Shown piece after piece: positions 36,450 to 48,100 of a DNA stretch of 64,000 nucleotides. The notes under the pieces were generated by a model that was not told where the DNA came from, ran no database searches, and saw nothing but the letters and a program-made list of their open reading frames with translations. Both the position numbers and the translations under genes were made by a program. The stretch comes from Aphanothece sacrum FPU1. Its GTDB lineage: Bacteria > Cyanobacteriota > Cyanobacteriia > Cyanobacteriales > Microcystaceae. How positions within the stretch are numbered: the first letter of the stretch is position 1; each line of letters begins with the position of its first letter. The stretch is taken from contig NZ_BDQK01000013.1 in NCBI RefSeq assembly GCF_003864295.1, positions 1,066,501-1,130,500 on the forward strand. Reading direction: 5' to 3'.

Positions 36450-37574
36450 ATGTCTAAACAATCCAATTATACTTTTGTCTTCCTAGAAATCTTCTCCCAA
36501 GAAGGAGGAATACAAGCTTATGTTAAAGATGTCATACTTGCTTATATATCTTTAATTGAACAATCTCAAAACCCTCCAACTACGGATATTTTCTTATTAA
36601 GAGATAGTCCAGACTGTGATAACCCTTTCAAAACAGACTTAATTAACTTTCATTATCTGAAAACTATTCCCCCTTGGAAAGGACGGTTAAATTTAGCATT
36701 TTCTCTCCTAAATCATTTAATTAAAACCCGTCCTAAAAAAGTATTTTGTGGCCATATAAATCTAGCTACATTAATTCAATTTTTCTGTCAACCGTTGGGA
36801 ATTCCTTACACAATTTTAACCTACGGAAAAGAAGTTTGGAAACCTTTACCAAAAAGCCAACAAAAAGCCCTACAAAATGCCGACTCAATTTGGACAATTA
36901 GTCGTTATAGTAGAGATCGCCTTTGTGAAGCCAATAAAATTGATCCCAAAACCGTAGAAATTTTACCTTGTATTGTCAAGGGAAATCAATTTACTCCCGG
37001 AGAAAAACCTCCAGAATTATTGTTAAAATATGGTTTAAAAGATGCTAAAATAATAATGACGGTAGCCCGATTATGGTCAGGAGACATCTATAAGGGGGTC
37101 GATGTTACGATTAGAGCCTTACCGAAAATTTTACAATCCCGTCCTAATGTAAAGTATCTTGTCATAGGACGAGGAGACGATCTCCCTCGGTTAGAGGAAT
37201 TAGCCAAAGATCTAGGAGTTAGCGATCGCGTCGTCTTTGCGGGATTTGTTCCCACAGAAGATCTAGTCAAGCATTATCGGGTGGCCGATGCTTATATTAT
37301 GCCCTCTCAAGAAGGTTTTGGCATAGTTTATTTAGAGGCCATGGCTTGCGGAATTCCTGTATTGTCAGGGGATGCTGATGGTTCAGCCGATCCCCTACAA
37401 GATGGGCGAGTCGGTTGGCGAGTTTCCCACAGAGATGCCGAGGCGGTAGCCCAAGGATGTCTAGAAATTCTCCAAGGAAATGACCAACGTTGTCAAGGAA
37501 CTTGGTTAAGAGAGTCAACATTAGAACAGTTTAGTCCAGAAACTTTGTCTAAAAAACTAGCATCTTTGATCTAA
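36450..37574 (+). CDS. family 4 glycosyltransferase
   Basis: A 374-residue GT-B enzyme (GT4). The N-terminal domain has FVFLEIFSQEGGIQAYVKDV (acceptor side, GG loop). The C-terminal nucleotide-sugar domain has IMTVARLWSGDIYKGVDV, YLVIGRGDDLPRLEEL, and the E-x7-E retaining motif in SQEGFGIVYLEAMACGIPV. It probably builds an exopolysaccharide or glycolipid. It is followed by remA after 191 bp with no sign of a shared operon. Donor and acceptor cannot be inferred. Confidence 0.88.
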   Translation: MSKQSNYTFVFLEIFSQEGGIQAYVKDVILAYISLIEQSQNPPTTDIFLLRDSPDCDNPFKTDLINFHYLKTIPPWKGRLNLAFSLLNHLIKTRPKKVFCGHINLATLIQFFCQPLGIPYTILTYGKEVWKPLPKSQQKALQNADSIWTISRYSRDRLCEANKIDPKTVEILPCIVKGNQFTPGEKPPELLLKYGLKDAKIIMTVARLWSGDIYKGVDVTIRALPKILQSRPNVKYLVIGRGDDLPRLEELAKDLGVSDRVVFAGFVPTEDLVKHYRVADAYIMPSQEGFGIVYLEAMACGIPVLSGDADGSADPLQDGRVGWRVSHRDAEAVAQGCLEILQGNDQRCQGTWLRESTLEQFSPETLSKKLASLI

Positions 37575-37765
37575 ATTTGAAGATTTTTATGGGACTAAAT
37601 GTGGATTGGTGTGGGTAATTTTGGTAAAAATATGAGAAAAAGCTGAAAAAAAACTAAAAAATAAGTAGTTAAATCAGTTTAAACGTTGTAACTCTTGATT
37701 TTTATCGATATCATGGAAAAAGTAGTTTATTAATTGCTTCTCACACGGCATAGCCGTTACTCACT

Positions 37766-38035
37766 ATGGAAAGCATTCAATTGATCAATATCGGCTTTGG
37801 AAATATCGTTTCTGCGAATCGGGTGGTTGCTATTGTCAGCCCCGAATCAGCCCCCATTAAACGTATTATTACAGATGCCCGCGAACGCGGTCAACTGGTG
37901 GATGCTACCTATGGACGGCGAACTCGTGCTGTAATTATTACAGATTCGAGTCATGTGGTCTTATCTGCCATTCAACCTGAAACCGTAGCGCATCGGTTTG
38001 TCAGCAGTAAAGAAGCCACTGTCAATAGTAACTAA
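37766..38035 (+). CDS. remA: RemA-like DNA-binding regulator (DUF370)
   Basis: An 89-residue protein matching RemA/DUF370: [60 protein letters not shown]. In Bacillus RemA activates biofilm-matrix genes by binding DNA as a ring-shaped oligomer; in cyanobacteria the target is unclear. It is 16 bp upstream of gmk in one operon, a pairing also seen in other bacteria. Confidence 0.92.
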   Translation: MESIQLINIGFGNIVSANRVVAIVSPESAPIKRIITDARERGQLVDATYGRRTRAVIITDSSHVVLSAIQPETVAHRFVSSKEATVNSN

Positions 38036-38051
38036 AGTATAATATTTACTC

Positions 38052-38618
38052 ATGGCATCAGGAAAACTCATTGTACTGACTGGCCCGAGTGGCGTAGGTA
38101 AAGGAACCTTGGTTCGTGCTTTATTAGCACGCCATGACCACCTTTACTTATCGATATCTACTACCACCCGTTCTCCCCGTTTTGGGGAAATTGATGGTCA
38201 AGATTACTATTTTGTCACTCGCGCCGAATTTGAGAAAATGATTCAACAAGAACAGTTACTCGAATGGGCCGAATATGCAGGGAATTATTATGGAACTCCT
38301 CGCGCTAAAGTAGAGGAGAAAATTAACCAAGGAAGCACCGTTATTTTAGAAATTGAAGTGGTTGGTGCCAACTCCATTAAACAGACATTTCCTGATGCCT
38401 TGAGAATTTTTATTCTTCCCCCTTCTGTAGAGGAATTAGAACGCCGTCTCAGAGGAAGGGGAAATGACGCAGAAGCGGCTATTATTCGTCGTCTTGAGAG
38501 GGCAAAAGAGGAATTAAACGCGAGTCAAGACTTTGATAAAACTGTCGTTAATGATAACCTAGAAAAAGCTTTACAAGAGTTAGAAATTGCTATTTTTTCT
38601 GACAATATTTTCCCTTAA
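38052..38618 (+). CDS. gmk: guanylate kinase
   Basis: A 188-residue enzyme that phosphorylates GMP to GDP. The P-loop is [12 protein letters not shown] (about 9-20), the GMP-binding region [20 protein letters not shown], then [14 protein letters not shown], and the lid [19 protein letters not shown]. Length and order are standard. Downstream of remA and likely co-transcribed. Confidence 0.96.
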   Translation: MASGKLIVLTGPSGVGKGTLVRALLARHDHLYLSISTTTRSPRFGEIDGQDYYFVTRAEFEKMIQQEQLLEWAEYAGNYYGTPRAKVEEKINQGSTVILEIEVVGANSIKQTFPDALRIFILPPSVEELERRLRGRGNDAEAAIIRRLERAKEELNASQDFDKTVVNDNLEKALQELEIAIFSDNIFP

Positions 38619-38641
38619 AAGTGATTACTAATTTTTATTGT

Positions 38642-39337
38642 TTAATTAGCAAATAATCGACGAGATAACTTATTATGACCCATTTGAGCTAGATCGATTA
38701 CAGGAGTACAAGACCACATTTGATCAAGATTTAAGCTAATAATAATCTGATAAGTTGCTTCAAGATCAGGCACTAATTGTTGTAAGATTTGTTGAGCTTG
38801 GCGATGTCCAATGACACTTAAACGAATTGCTGCCCCTAATAAACCTGTCACAAAGCCATGTAAAAAGGCTAATATGGTATCGGCATCATTTAATCCAGCA
38901 ACACGCCCCACAACCCCAAAAATAACGGGATGTAAGCCATAAATATGACCTTGGGCTACTTCTTGAGTAAGGATAGTTAGCTGAAGGTCGGGCCAAGTTT
39001 GAGTTGCAATCATTAATAAAGCACGTCCACTTTTTCGCCCTGTTTCACGGGTTTTCTCAATCAAAGTTTGGGCTAATAAATAAGTATCTGCTTGACGTAT
39101 TTTATCGAGATCATTATTAACACTTCCTCGATAAGCATGAAGCAATGCTACCCCATCTGTTGGCCCAATCTTATTGCGTAATAAGAGTTGCAAAAAGATT
39201 AATAAATCTTGAGTATTTTGTATTTGTTCAGTTTGAACTAAGGTTTCTAAACCATGAGATAAAGTAAAACTACCAGAAGGAAAGAAAGAATCTGATAGCT
39301 GCATTAAAGTAAGTTTTTGGGAGATATTTACTGACAT
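38642..39337 (-). CDS. ureF: urease accessory protein UreF
   Basis: A 231-residue UreF, part of the UreDFG chaperone that loads nickel into urease. Marks: [21 protein letters not shown] near the N-terminus, [12 protein letters not shown], and the conserved C-terminal helical part with [20 protein letters not shown]. It follows ureE in the same direction after 132 bp. The structural ureABC and ureD/ureG are outside the window. Confidence 0.93.
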   Translation of the reverse strand: MSVNISQKLTLMQLSDSFFPSGSFTLSHGLETLVQTEQIQNTQDLLIFLQLLLRNKIGPTDGVALLHAYRGSVNNDLDKIRQADTYLLAQTLIEKTRETGRKSGRALLMIATQTWPDLQLTILTQEVAQGHIYGLHPVIFGVVGRVAGLNDADTILAFLHGFVTGLLGAAIRLSVIGHRQAQQILQQLVPDLEATYQIIISLNLDQMWSCTPVIDLAQMGHNKLSRRLFAN

Positions 39338-39383
39338 TTTATCAAAATAATTGGGTCTAAAACCTCGCTTTTTGAGGCGAAAC

Positions 39384-39420
39384 GTTTTTGTAAAGTGGTT
39401 TAAATCCCCGTTACAAAAAC
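39384..39420. repeat. hairpin between ureE and ureF
   Basis: GTTTTTGTAA (39384-39393) and TTACAAAAAC (39411-39420) form a perfect 10-bp stem with a 17-nt loop in the ureE-ureF spacer. A direct repeat TTGGCGACTTGGCGACTT lies nearer ureE. It might tune ureF expression. Confidence 0.45.
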
Positions 39421-39469
39421 AACTTCCGATGCACTCGCGCCGAAGGAACTTGGCGACTTGGCGACTTCA

Positions 39470-39982
39470 TTAACCATCTTGGTCATGATGGTTAACTTCT
39501 GTAAAATTTAATATTTGATCAGATAATCTCCATTCATAATCAATGATTAAACCAGGAATTTTAAAATGAGAAATAGTATGTTCTATGACGCTTTCATCTA
39601 AACTTAATTGAACATAAATTTTGTTATCTTGTACAATAATTGGCCAATGATGATTACCAAGAGTATGACCTAAATGAATTAAACTCAGAGGGGAATCACA
39701 CATTAATTGAGTAAAACTAAGTACCATTACCTTTTGTGGTTGTAAATGAATCAGTATTAACTGTCCCTGGATCGTTTTTAGTACATCTCCTTCTTGAAGT
39801 GACCAATCTCGACTTTTTATAATACCAATTTCAAGACCACAATGAGTTTGGGTATGTATCCGTCCTTTCCCTTTATCAGTTGGACTTAAAGATACTTCTA
39901 AATAAGGTTCTGAGATGATTCGCTTACCTAGTTTCTCATTACTCAAAATATTGCCTAAATAGATGTGTGCTAGTTCAGTCAT
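39470..39982 (-). CDS. ureE: urease accessory protein UreE (nickel metallochaperone)
   Basis: A 170-residue UreE that delivers nickel to the UreDFG complex. N-terminal domain: VSLSPTDKGKGRIHTQTHCG and LQEGDVLKTIQGQLILIHL. The peptide-binding and metal domain contains LIHLGHTLGNHHWPIIVQ with the metal-site His. The usual His-rich tail is short here (NHHDQDG). It precedes ureF in the same direction. Confidence 0.92.
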   Translation of the reverse strand: MTELAHIYLGNILSNEKLGKRIISEPYLEVSLSPTDKGKGRIHTQTHCGLEIGIIKSRDWSLQEGDVLKTIQGQLILIHLQPQKVMVLSFTQLMCDSPLSLIHLGHTLGNHHWPIIVQDNKIYVQLSLDESVIEHTISHFKIPGLIIDYEWRLSDQILNFTEVNHHDQDG

Positions 39983-40203
39983 AATCAGTTAATTAGAAGT
40001 TAGAATGTAATCTTGAATACTACCTGTAGGGTTAGTTCATAAATTGACCCTAGCAAAATACTGAGTTTCTACAAGACTTGCGTAAGTCTTATTTAAGAAA
40101 AAATACTGAAAATACTGCAACCCAAAAAAGAAGGACAATTTCATAGTAAATTAGGAAAAGAACTTGAAGTTCTATCATAATATAGGGTCAATGTTATAAA
40201 TCA

Positions 40204-41337
40204 ATGACAAATATAGTAGATCAGTTAAAGCAAAATTGGCACACCCGTTTATTAGAAAATGAGATAACCCAAAACCAAGATGTCCGAGACAGTATTATTA
40301 ATTGGTTATTAGGGGAAGATACAACCGAGTGGGAGACATTCACACCCGAAAAACTGATGCTACTTCAACAAGGAATGGAGTACCGTTATCGCGTTTTACA
40401 ACAACGTTATATAGGGAAAAGTCCCACCCAAGCTTATCGTAACCTCATGAACCGTTTAGGGTCGGTCACTGTCTTACGCAATAAAATTCGTACTTGGATA
40501 TCTCTTAGCCGCGATCGCCAAAGAGCCGTAACGGATGTATTACAAGATATTATACAAGAAATGTTGCATAGTGATCACTATATTCAGTCCCAAATTACCT
40601 GGATCTCCCAATGTACATCAGATGAGCGTTTAAGGAACAGTTTATTATTAACTATTATTGAAGAATATTGTTTGCGTCCAGTTCGCAATCAACCTTTATT
40701 AGTGTATCGTTTTGTTAATTATTTACGTCGTTCTCAAAAGGGAGGAATGACCCAAGTTCCTCAAAAACAAAATGTCCATCTAATTTCTGAAGAAATTATC
40801 ACTAATGAATCTGATAATTCCTTTAGTTTACTTGATTCTCAAGCTGTTGCTGATTATGAAGAAGCACAGCAATGGGAAGAAAAAAAAGTTTTACGTCAAA
40901 ATGTTAAAGAGGAATTTGAAACTTATTTAGCTAAAAAATTAGGACAAGAAGCGGTTGAATGGCTTAAACTTTATCTACAAGGACAAACTCAAGAAGCGAT
41001 CGCTGAAGCATTAAAAATGCCAATTAAAACTATTTATCGACTTAGGGAAAAGGTCGGATATCATGCGATTCAAGTATTTGCTCTTAAAGAAAATCCTGAA
41101 TTAGTAGCTAATTGGTTAGAAATCTCTCTTAAAGAACATAATTTAGGATTAACTTTGCAACAATGGCAAATATTTCGACAAGAATTAAGCACTGAGCAAA
41201 AACAAATTCTTGATTATCTTAAAGAGAATCAATCATTAGAAGAAATTGCCAAATCTATGAACTGGAAAAAAACTCAGATCATGAATGAATGGCGGCAAAT
41301 TTATTTAAAAGCTCAGTCACTGCGTAGTAATGTCTAA
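40204..41337 (+). CDS. HetZ-related regulator
   Basis: A 377-residue soluble protein. The C-terminal half carries helix-turn-helix-like segments (QGQTQEAIAEALKMPIKTIY, then NWLEISLKEHNLGLTLQQWQ and SLEEIAKSMNWKKTQIMNEW), the layout of the HetZ family that controls heterocyst genes in filamentous cyanobacteria. Relatives without heterocyst roles exist in unicellular species. The N-terminal half is helical with many basic residues. It lies 175 bp upstream of the cohesin-like gene in the same direction, and might act on it. Family assignment rests on the C-terminal pattern. Confidence 0.65.
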   Translation: MTNIVDQLKQNWHTRLLENEITQNQDVRDSIINWLLGEDTTEWETFTPEKLMLLQQGMEYRYRVLQQRYIGKSPTQAYRNLMNRLGSVTVLRNKIRTWISLSRDRQRAVTDVLQDIIQEMLHSDHYIQSQITWISQCTSDERLRNSLLLTIIEEYCLRPVRNQPLLVYRFVNYLRRSQKGGMTQVPQKQNVHLISEEIITNESDNSFSLLDSQAVADYEEAQQWEEKKVLRQNVKEEFETYLAKKLGQEAVEWLKLYLQGQTQEAIAEALKMPIKTIYRLREKVGYHAIQVFALKENPELVANWLEISLKEHNLGLTLQQWQIFRQELSTEQKQILDYLKENQSLEEIAKSMNWKKTQIMNEWRQIYLKAQSLRSNV

Positions 41338-41512
41338 TTTTGTCCAAGTTTATTCTTGAAATTGGGCAAGTTTTAGACTCCTCAAACTGAATTTTCAGTA
41401 TAAAGTATTAATTTTTGTGACAAATTGTCTTCCCTGAGAAAATTATCATGTACTATGAAACTTATTCAGAAAACCTAATAATTAAGTACATTTAATGTCG
41501 CCAGGAATTTTT

Positions 41513-42121
41513 ATGGGTAAAAATTGGGGTGTAGGGTTAGTATTGGCATCTTTACCGACTGTTTTGATGGGACAAATTGCTCAAGCAGTTTCTTTGCAAT
41601 TAATTCCATCTTCGACCAATATTACGGTTGGCCAAAATGTGACTGTTGCTGTCGTCATTTCAGATTTAGGAAATAAAGTACCACCATCTTTATCTTTTTA
41701 TGATTTAGATATCAATTTTAATCCAAGTATTTTATCGTTTAATAATGCCATTTTTGGAAATCAATTAAACTTAAATAACTTGGGAACTTCACCAATTACA
41801 ATTCCTGGAAACGGAGTAGTTAGTATTTGGGAAGCTTCAGGAGATTCAGATACTGATTTAGACACTTTACAACTGGGAAGTTTTACTTTAGCAACTCTCT
41901 CATTTAAGGGGATAGGGGTAGGGAATAGTGCCTTAAATATCAGTATAACAGAGATTTTAGATAGTCAACTAGCTCCGTTAACAATTAACTCTGTTACAGA
42001 CAGTTCTGTTAGGGTTAATTCTGCGGTAACGAAAATCCCTGAACCTTCCCTTAATTTAGGATTTTTGGGGTTGATGTTTTTAAGCAGAATTGTATTTAAA
42101 AAAGCCCAATTGTTTAAGTAA
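41513..42121 (+). CDS. cohesin-like PEP-CTERM protein
   Basis: A 202-residue exported protein. A signal peptide (MGKNWGVGLVLASLP to about AQA) is followed by a cohesin-like beta-sandwich: SLQLIPSSTNITVGQNVTVA, YDLDINFNPSILSFNNAIFG, GSFTLATLSFKGIGVGNSA. The C-terminus is a PEP-CTERM sorting signal: IPEPS, a short hydrophobic helix, then basic FKKAQLFK. Export would be by Sec with exosortase-type processing. The start at 41513 has AGGAA at a good distance; ATG 41495 lacks one. It is 60 bp ahead of the dockerin-bearing giant gene, so the two likely form an operon and may bind each other. Confidence 0.8.
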   Translation: MGKNWGVGLVLASLPTVLMGQIAQAVSLQLIPSSTNITVGQNVTVAVVISDLGNKVPPSLSFYDLDINFNPSILSFNNAIFGNQLNLNNLGTSPITIPGNGVVSIWEASGDSDTDLDTLQLGSFTLATLSFKGIGVGNSALNISITEILDSQLAPLTINSVTDSSVRVNSAVTKIPEPSLNLGFLGLMFLSRIVFKKAQLFK

Positions 42122-42181
42122 ATAAACAGAGTAAAAACTAGATTAATAGAAATATATACCATTTTGGGGTTGTAAAATAAA

Positions 42182-45100
42182 ATGGAAATTTTAAATACTA
42201 ATTTGCCTTTAGATAATTCTCATCCATTGGGAATAAACAATAATAATATCTTGGAAATATTACCTAATTCTGCGGGAGGTTTAGGAAATTCTATCCCAGA
42301 ATTGATTCCTTTAGATTCAGAAATTCCGGTACTAACTCCTTTTGTTTTTCAAGGAGATGTGGATAGAGATGAAGATGTTGATCAAGCAGATGCTAATTTA
42401 TTAAATCAAACCCGTCGAGATCCCTTAATGGGGCCCAATGATCCTAGAGATTTTAATTTGGATGGTAGAATTAGTGGGGCTGACATTGTTCTGTTACAAC
42501 GGAAAATTAATAGCAATACAGATCACTTAGCACCAGTTCTTAATGTTGGTTTATTGAATGATACTGGATTAAATACAGATAAAATTACGGCTGATGCTAC
42601 CATTACAGGAACGGTAACAGATAGCAGTCAAATTACCAGTTTACGGGCGGGATTTGATAATACAGAGATTAATGATTTTATCAATATTAGAGGATTATTA
42701 AATGCTGATGGCACTTTTTCTATTACCCCTGGTCAATTAGAAAGAATTAATAATAATAATCCCTTAAGTGAGGGAGAACATACATTACAGTTAACCGCCA
42801 AAGATCAATGGGGAAATAATAGTTTTTTTGATATTACTTTTACTCTAGATAAAACGGCTCCTAATTTACCAAATTTGGCTTTAGCTGCTGCCTCTGATTC
42901 TGAACCATTGGGAGATGGAGAAACAACTCTAGAAGTAGTAACACTGATAGGTTCAACATCCGCTAATACGACAGTTTCTTTGGTAGGAACGGACAAGAAA
43001 ACTATTAGCAATGACTTAGGAGAATTCGAGTTTAGTGGAATTGAATTAGAACTGGGAGATAATAATTTTACGATTCAAGCAATAGATAATGCGGGTAATA
43101 CTATTGAAGCGAATCGAAGTTTCAGACGCATTGAAGCAAGGGATACAACGCCACCAGAAGCACCGATTCTAGATTTAGTGACGAGTAGTGATACGGGGGT
43201 TAGTAATACAGATAATTTAACCAAGGATACAACACCGACTCTACAAATAACAGCCGAAGCAGGAAGTACGGTTAAATTATTCCAAAATGGCACAGAAATA
43301 GGAGAAATCATAGCAAATGAGCTAGGATTAGCTGAATTTACTGTAGAGACTTTAGTTGATGCTAGTTATAATTTCACAGCAACAGCGACTGATGTGGCAG
43401 GAAATACCAGTAGTTTATCTTCCGTTCTAACGGTAGGAATTAATACCACCACAGAAGCTTTAAACTTTGGTGCTACAGTTAATGGTAATTTGGGTGAACC
43501 TGGAGAACAAGACATTTACACCTTTACGGGAACCCCTGGACAACGACTATTCTTTGATGGACTCGATACTAACTCAAGTATTTTGGCTCGCCTAATCAGT
43601 CCTTTTGGTACAAACGTTTCTCTGTTTAATATTTCTACCAGTTCTGATAGCAGTCCTTTCAGTTTGCTCGAAGCAGGAACTTATCAACTGATTGTAGAAG
43701 GATTTGGCAATACAGGAGATTATAATTTCCGACTGCTAGATTTAGCAGATGCGACCAATCTTACTCTGAATACTACGGTTAAAACAACGCTTGATTCAGC
43801 ACGAGAAACAGACCTATACCAGTTTACAGCAACAGCAGGACAACTACTATTTTTCGATGGCTTCGGGATTGAATATAATAGTTCTATCTCTATTTATGGG
43901 CCAAGTAATCAACAGATTATTAGAATTGATCTGATTTATAATAACCCTTTGAATGTAAAGGCAACAGGCACTTATTTATTAGCAGTACAGGATTCTGGTT
44001 ATAATAATACTCCTGTAAATTACAGTTTCCGTATCGTTGATCCTCGAACTATTAAGATTCCCTTAAACTTGGAAGAAGGTGGCTATGGCGGCGAGGTTAC
44101 TTTCTCTGAACAATCATATGTGAATTTTTATAGCTTTGAAGCAACGGCGAATCAGCGATTATTCTTGGACGTTTCAGAGGATGCTTCCAACATTTACTAC
44201 ACTATATACGGGCCAAATAATCAACAACTTGTCCTTAATAGAAACATTAGCACCTATTTTGACACCAGCACACATGGAATTTATGTACTGACAGCAACAG
44301 GTTATGAAACTGATGTAGAGTATTCTTTCGGTATCTACAATCCCGAAACCCTAATCAGGAGTAGCCCCTTAACTTTGGGAGAAACGGTTGATGATAGTTT
44401 ATATTACCCGATAGATACGAGAATTTACACCTTTACAGGTACGGTAGGACAGCGACTCTACTTTCAGAACTTAGAGAGTTACGTTATCCTTAATGGTAAT
44501 TTATTGTCTCCCAGTGGTAATGGTGTCTCATTTGATACTTCGACATCTTCTGATATTCCTCCCTTTACTTTAACTGAAGCAGGAACCTATCAACTGAAAA
44601 TTTCTGTTGTTTATGGTTATGAGTATGATGAGGATGATGAGATGGTGGGTTACCGTTTCCGCTTATTAGATCTCGCAGATGCTGAAGTTCTCACCTTAGA
44701 TACAACGATTACCCAAACCATTGATTCTGTACAAGACGTAGATGTCTTTACCTTTGAGGGAACGGCTAATCAGCGATTGTTCTTTAATGATCTTTACGAG
44801 TCGTTTGACGGCCCTAACTACTATCTCTACGGGCCAAATAATGAATTGGTCAGTTTTTCTGCTTTTGGTGATTACTCTATTACTCTATCTCAAAACGGTA
44901 CCTATGTTTTGATAGCACAAAATGTTTTGATAGCACAAAATTTGAACGAGTATGGTTTCCGCCTAGAAACGGTCGATATTACCGAGGCAACCCTGACAAT
45001 AGGTAATACAGTCAATGGTTCAATTGACAACCCAGGGGATCAAATTCGCTATGCTTTCACGGGAACCGCAGGACAAGGATTGATTTTTGACGGACTCGAT

Positions 45101-48100
45101 ACTAACGTTAGCTTTAAGGCTACTTTAATTAGTCCCAGTGGTTCAGAAGTTTCTCTGTTTGGCAAATTAACTAATTTTAATAGTAATCCCTTTAGTCTCA
45201 TAGAAACGGGAACTTACGTGTTAATTATTGATGAAGAATTTAGTAGTACAGGAAATTTCAGTTTCCGACTGTTAGATTTAGCAAACGCAACAGATATCAC
45301 TTTAGGGTCAACCGTCAACGGTAGTCTCGATCCTAGCAAGGAAACCGACCTCTATCAACTCAATCTACAAGCAGGACAGAAGATTCTGATCGATGGTTTA
45401 GGAACAGATTCTAGGGGTTCTTTTATCCTTTATCAACCCAATAATCGGTTCTTTGGTTCTCAACGAATTGACCTTGACCGAGAATACACCATAAACGGGG
45501 ATGGCATTTATGCCTTATTCGTACAAGGTACTTATTTTGATAACTTCCCTGTTGACTATAGTTTCCAAGTGTCTGAGGTATCGTTTAATATGGTGAATCC
45601 TTTAACTATAGGAGAAACCGTTAGCAGTAACTTGAGTGAAGTGGGAGAAACAGACATTTACAGCTTTACAGGAACAGCAAGACAACGATTATTCTTGGAT
45701 GGTTTAGGCACTCAATTTGGCGGTTCTATTGTCGTTTACGATACGAATAATCAATTCATTACTTCTCAAACTATTGGCTTTGATCGTGATTTCACCCTAC
45801 CTACAGATGGAACCTATCTATTAGCGGTACAAAGCCGCTCAAGCGTTAATACCATTAACTACAGTTTCCGTCTGATTAATTCTGAGACTATCAGCAATCG
45901 ACTAACCCTTGGCGAAACCGTCAGCAGTGACTTGAGTGAACTGGGTGAAACAGACATCTACACCTTTACGGGAACAGTGGGTCAACGTCTCTATTTTGAT
46001 GGCTTAGATAGTAACTTTGCAACTAATGCTCAGTTATTTAGTCCCACTCGTAATAATGTCTTCTTTAACAGTTCGACATCTTCTGATAGCAATCCCTTTA
46101 CTTTAACTGAAGCAGGAACCTATCAACTACGGCTGACTGGCAATATAGGAGCTTACAATTTCCGTCTGTTAGACTTGAATAGTGCTAGTAATCTGGCATT
46201 TGATACTGTCACCAATGGTACGCTCAATCCTGGACAGCAAACCGATGTCTTCAAGTTTACGGGAACTGCGGGACAAAGACTATTCTTTGATGGTTTAGGC
46301 ACTCAATCTGGCGGTTCTTTCATCGTCTACGGACCTAACAATCAAGTCCTTAACTCCACAAATCTTACGTCCGATAGAGAAATCACCCTGACATCTGATG
46401 GTACTTACTTCTTAGTGGCTGCTGGCTCTAATAATACCTCAATCAGTTACAGTTTTGAGATGGTAACACCTGAAACTAGCACAACGGCCATTAACCTAGG
46501 AGAAACCGTCAACGGCAATATTAGTGAACCAGGGGAAATTGATATCTTTACCTTCACTGCCAATGCAGGCCAACGTCTCTATTACGATGGATTGACAGGT
46601 AACTCCTTTATTGATGCTAGTTTACTCAGTCCTAGTGGTGCATCCCTCTTTAGCTTCCAAGATTCCAATGGTAATCGCGCTCCCATTACTTTAATCGAAA
46701 GTGGCACTTATCAAATACGTCTAGACAGCAGTGATGCAACCACAGGGGCTTATAGTTTCCGTTTGTTAGAGGGGGCAACTGCGCAGAATCTCCCCTTCGA
46801 TACTACCATTACTCAAACTCTCAACCCTGGTACATCAACTGCCTTATACCAATTTACCGGAACCAAGAATCAAACCCTATTCCTGGATAGTTTAGGGACT
46901 ACCGGAGATGGTTCGATTGTTTTCTACCGTCCTGATGGTAAAATTTTCACCTCTAAGACCCTTGATTTTGACGGGGAGATAATTCTTCCTGGCAATGGTA
47001 CTTATTTAGTTGCGGTTGAAGGAACTAATGCTAGTAACCCTGTTAACTACCGTTTCCGACTCTTTAATTCAGCAACTGTACCAACGCCACCAGAAGCACC
47101 GATTCTAGATTTAGTGGCGAGTAGTGATACAGGGGTCAGTAATACCGATAATTTAACCAAGGATATAACACCGACTCTACAAATAACGGCAGAAGCAGGA
47201 AGTACGGTTAAATTATTCCAAAATGGCATAGAAATAAGAGAAACCATAGCAAATGAGCTAGGATTAGCTGAATTTACCTTAGAAACTTTAGCCTATGGCA
47301 GTTATCATTTCACAGCAACAGCGACTGATGTGGCAGGAAATACCAGTAGTTTATCTTCCGTTCTAACGGTAAGAATTGATATCACTGAGGCGTTAAACTT
47401 TGGTGCTACAGTTAACGGTAATTTGGGTGAACCTGGAGAACAAAACATTTACACCTTTACGGGAACCTCTGGACAACGACTATTTTTTGATGGACTCGAT
47501 AGTAACTCAGGTATTTCGGCTCGCTTAATCAATCCCTTTGGTAATAATGCCTTGTTTAGCACTTCAACATCTTCTGATAGTAATCCCTTTACTTTAACTG
47601 AAGCAGGAACCTATCAACTACGGCTGACTGGCAATATAGGAGCTTACAATTTCCGTCTGTTAGACTTGAATAGTGCTAGTAATCTGGCATTTGATACTGT
47701 CACCAATGGTACTCTCAATCCTGGACGGGAAACTGACTTGTTCGAGTTTACCGGAACTGCAGGACAACGATTATTCTTGGATGGTTTAGGCACTCAATCT
47801 GGCGGTTCTTTCATCGTCTACGGGCCTAACAATCAATTAATTAACTCCACAAATCTTACGTCGGATATGGACATCACCCTGACATCTGATGGTACTTATT
47901 TCTTACTGGCTGCTGGGTCTAATAATACCTCAGTCAGTTACAGTTTCGAGATGGTGACACCTCAAACCAGCACAACGGCCATTAACTTAGGAGAAACCGT
48001 CAACGGCAATATTAGTGAACGAGGGGAACTCGATATCTTTACCTTCACTGCTAATGCAGGACAACGTCTCTATTTCAATGGCTTAGATAGTAACTTTACT

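Noticed and set aside
43075-43311. Minus-strand ORFs inside the giant gene (also 42805-43011 and 47047-47247)
   Set aside because: They lie antisense to a clear coding frame, and two of them match each other only because the sense DNA is duplicated.
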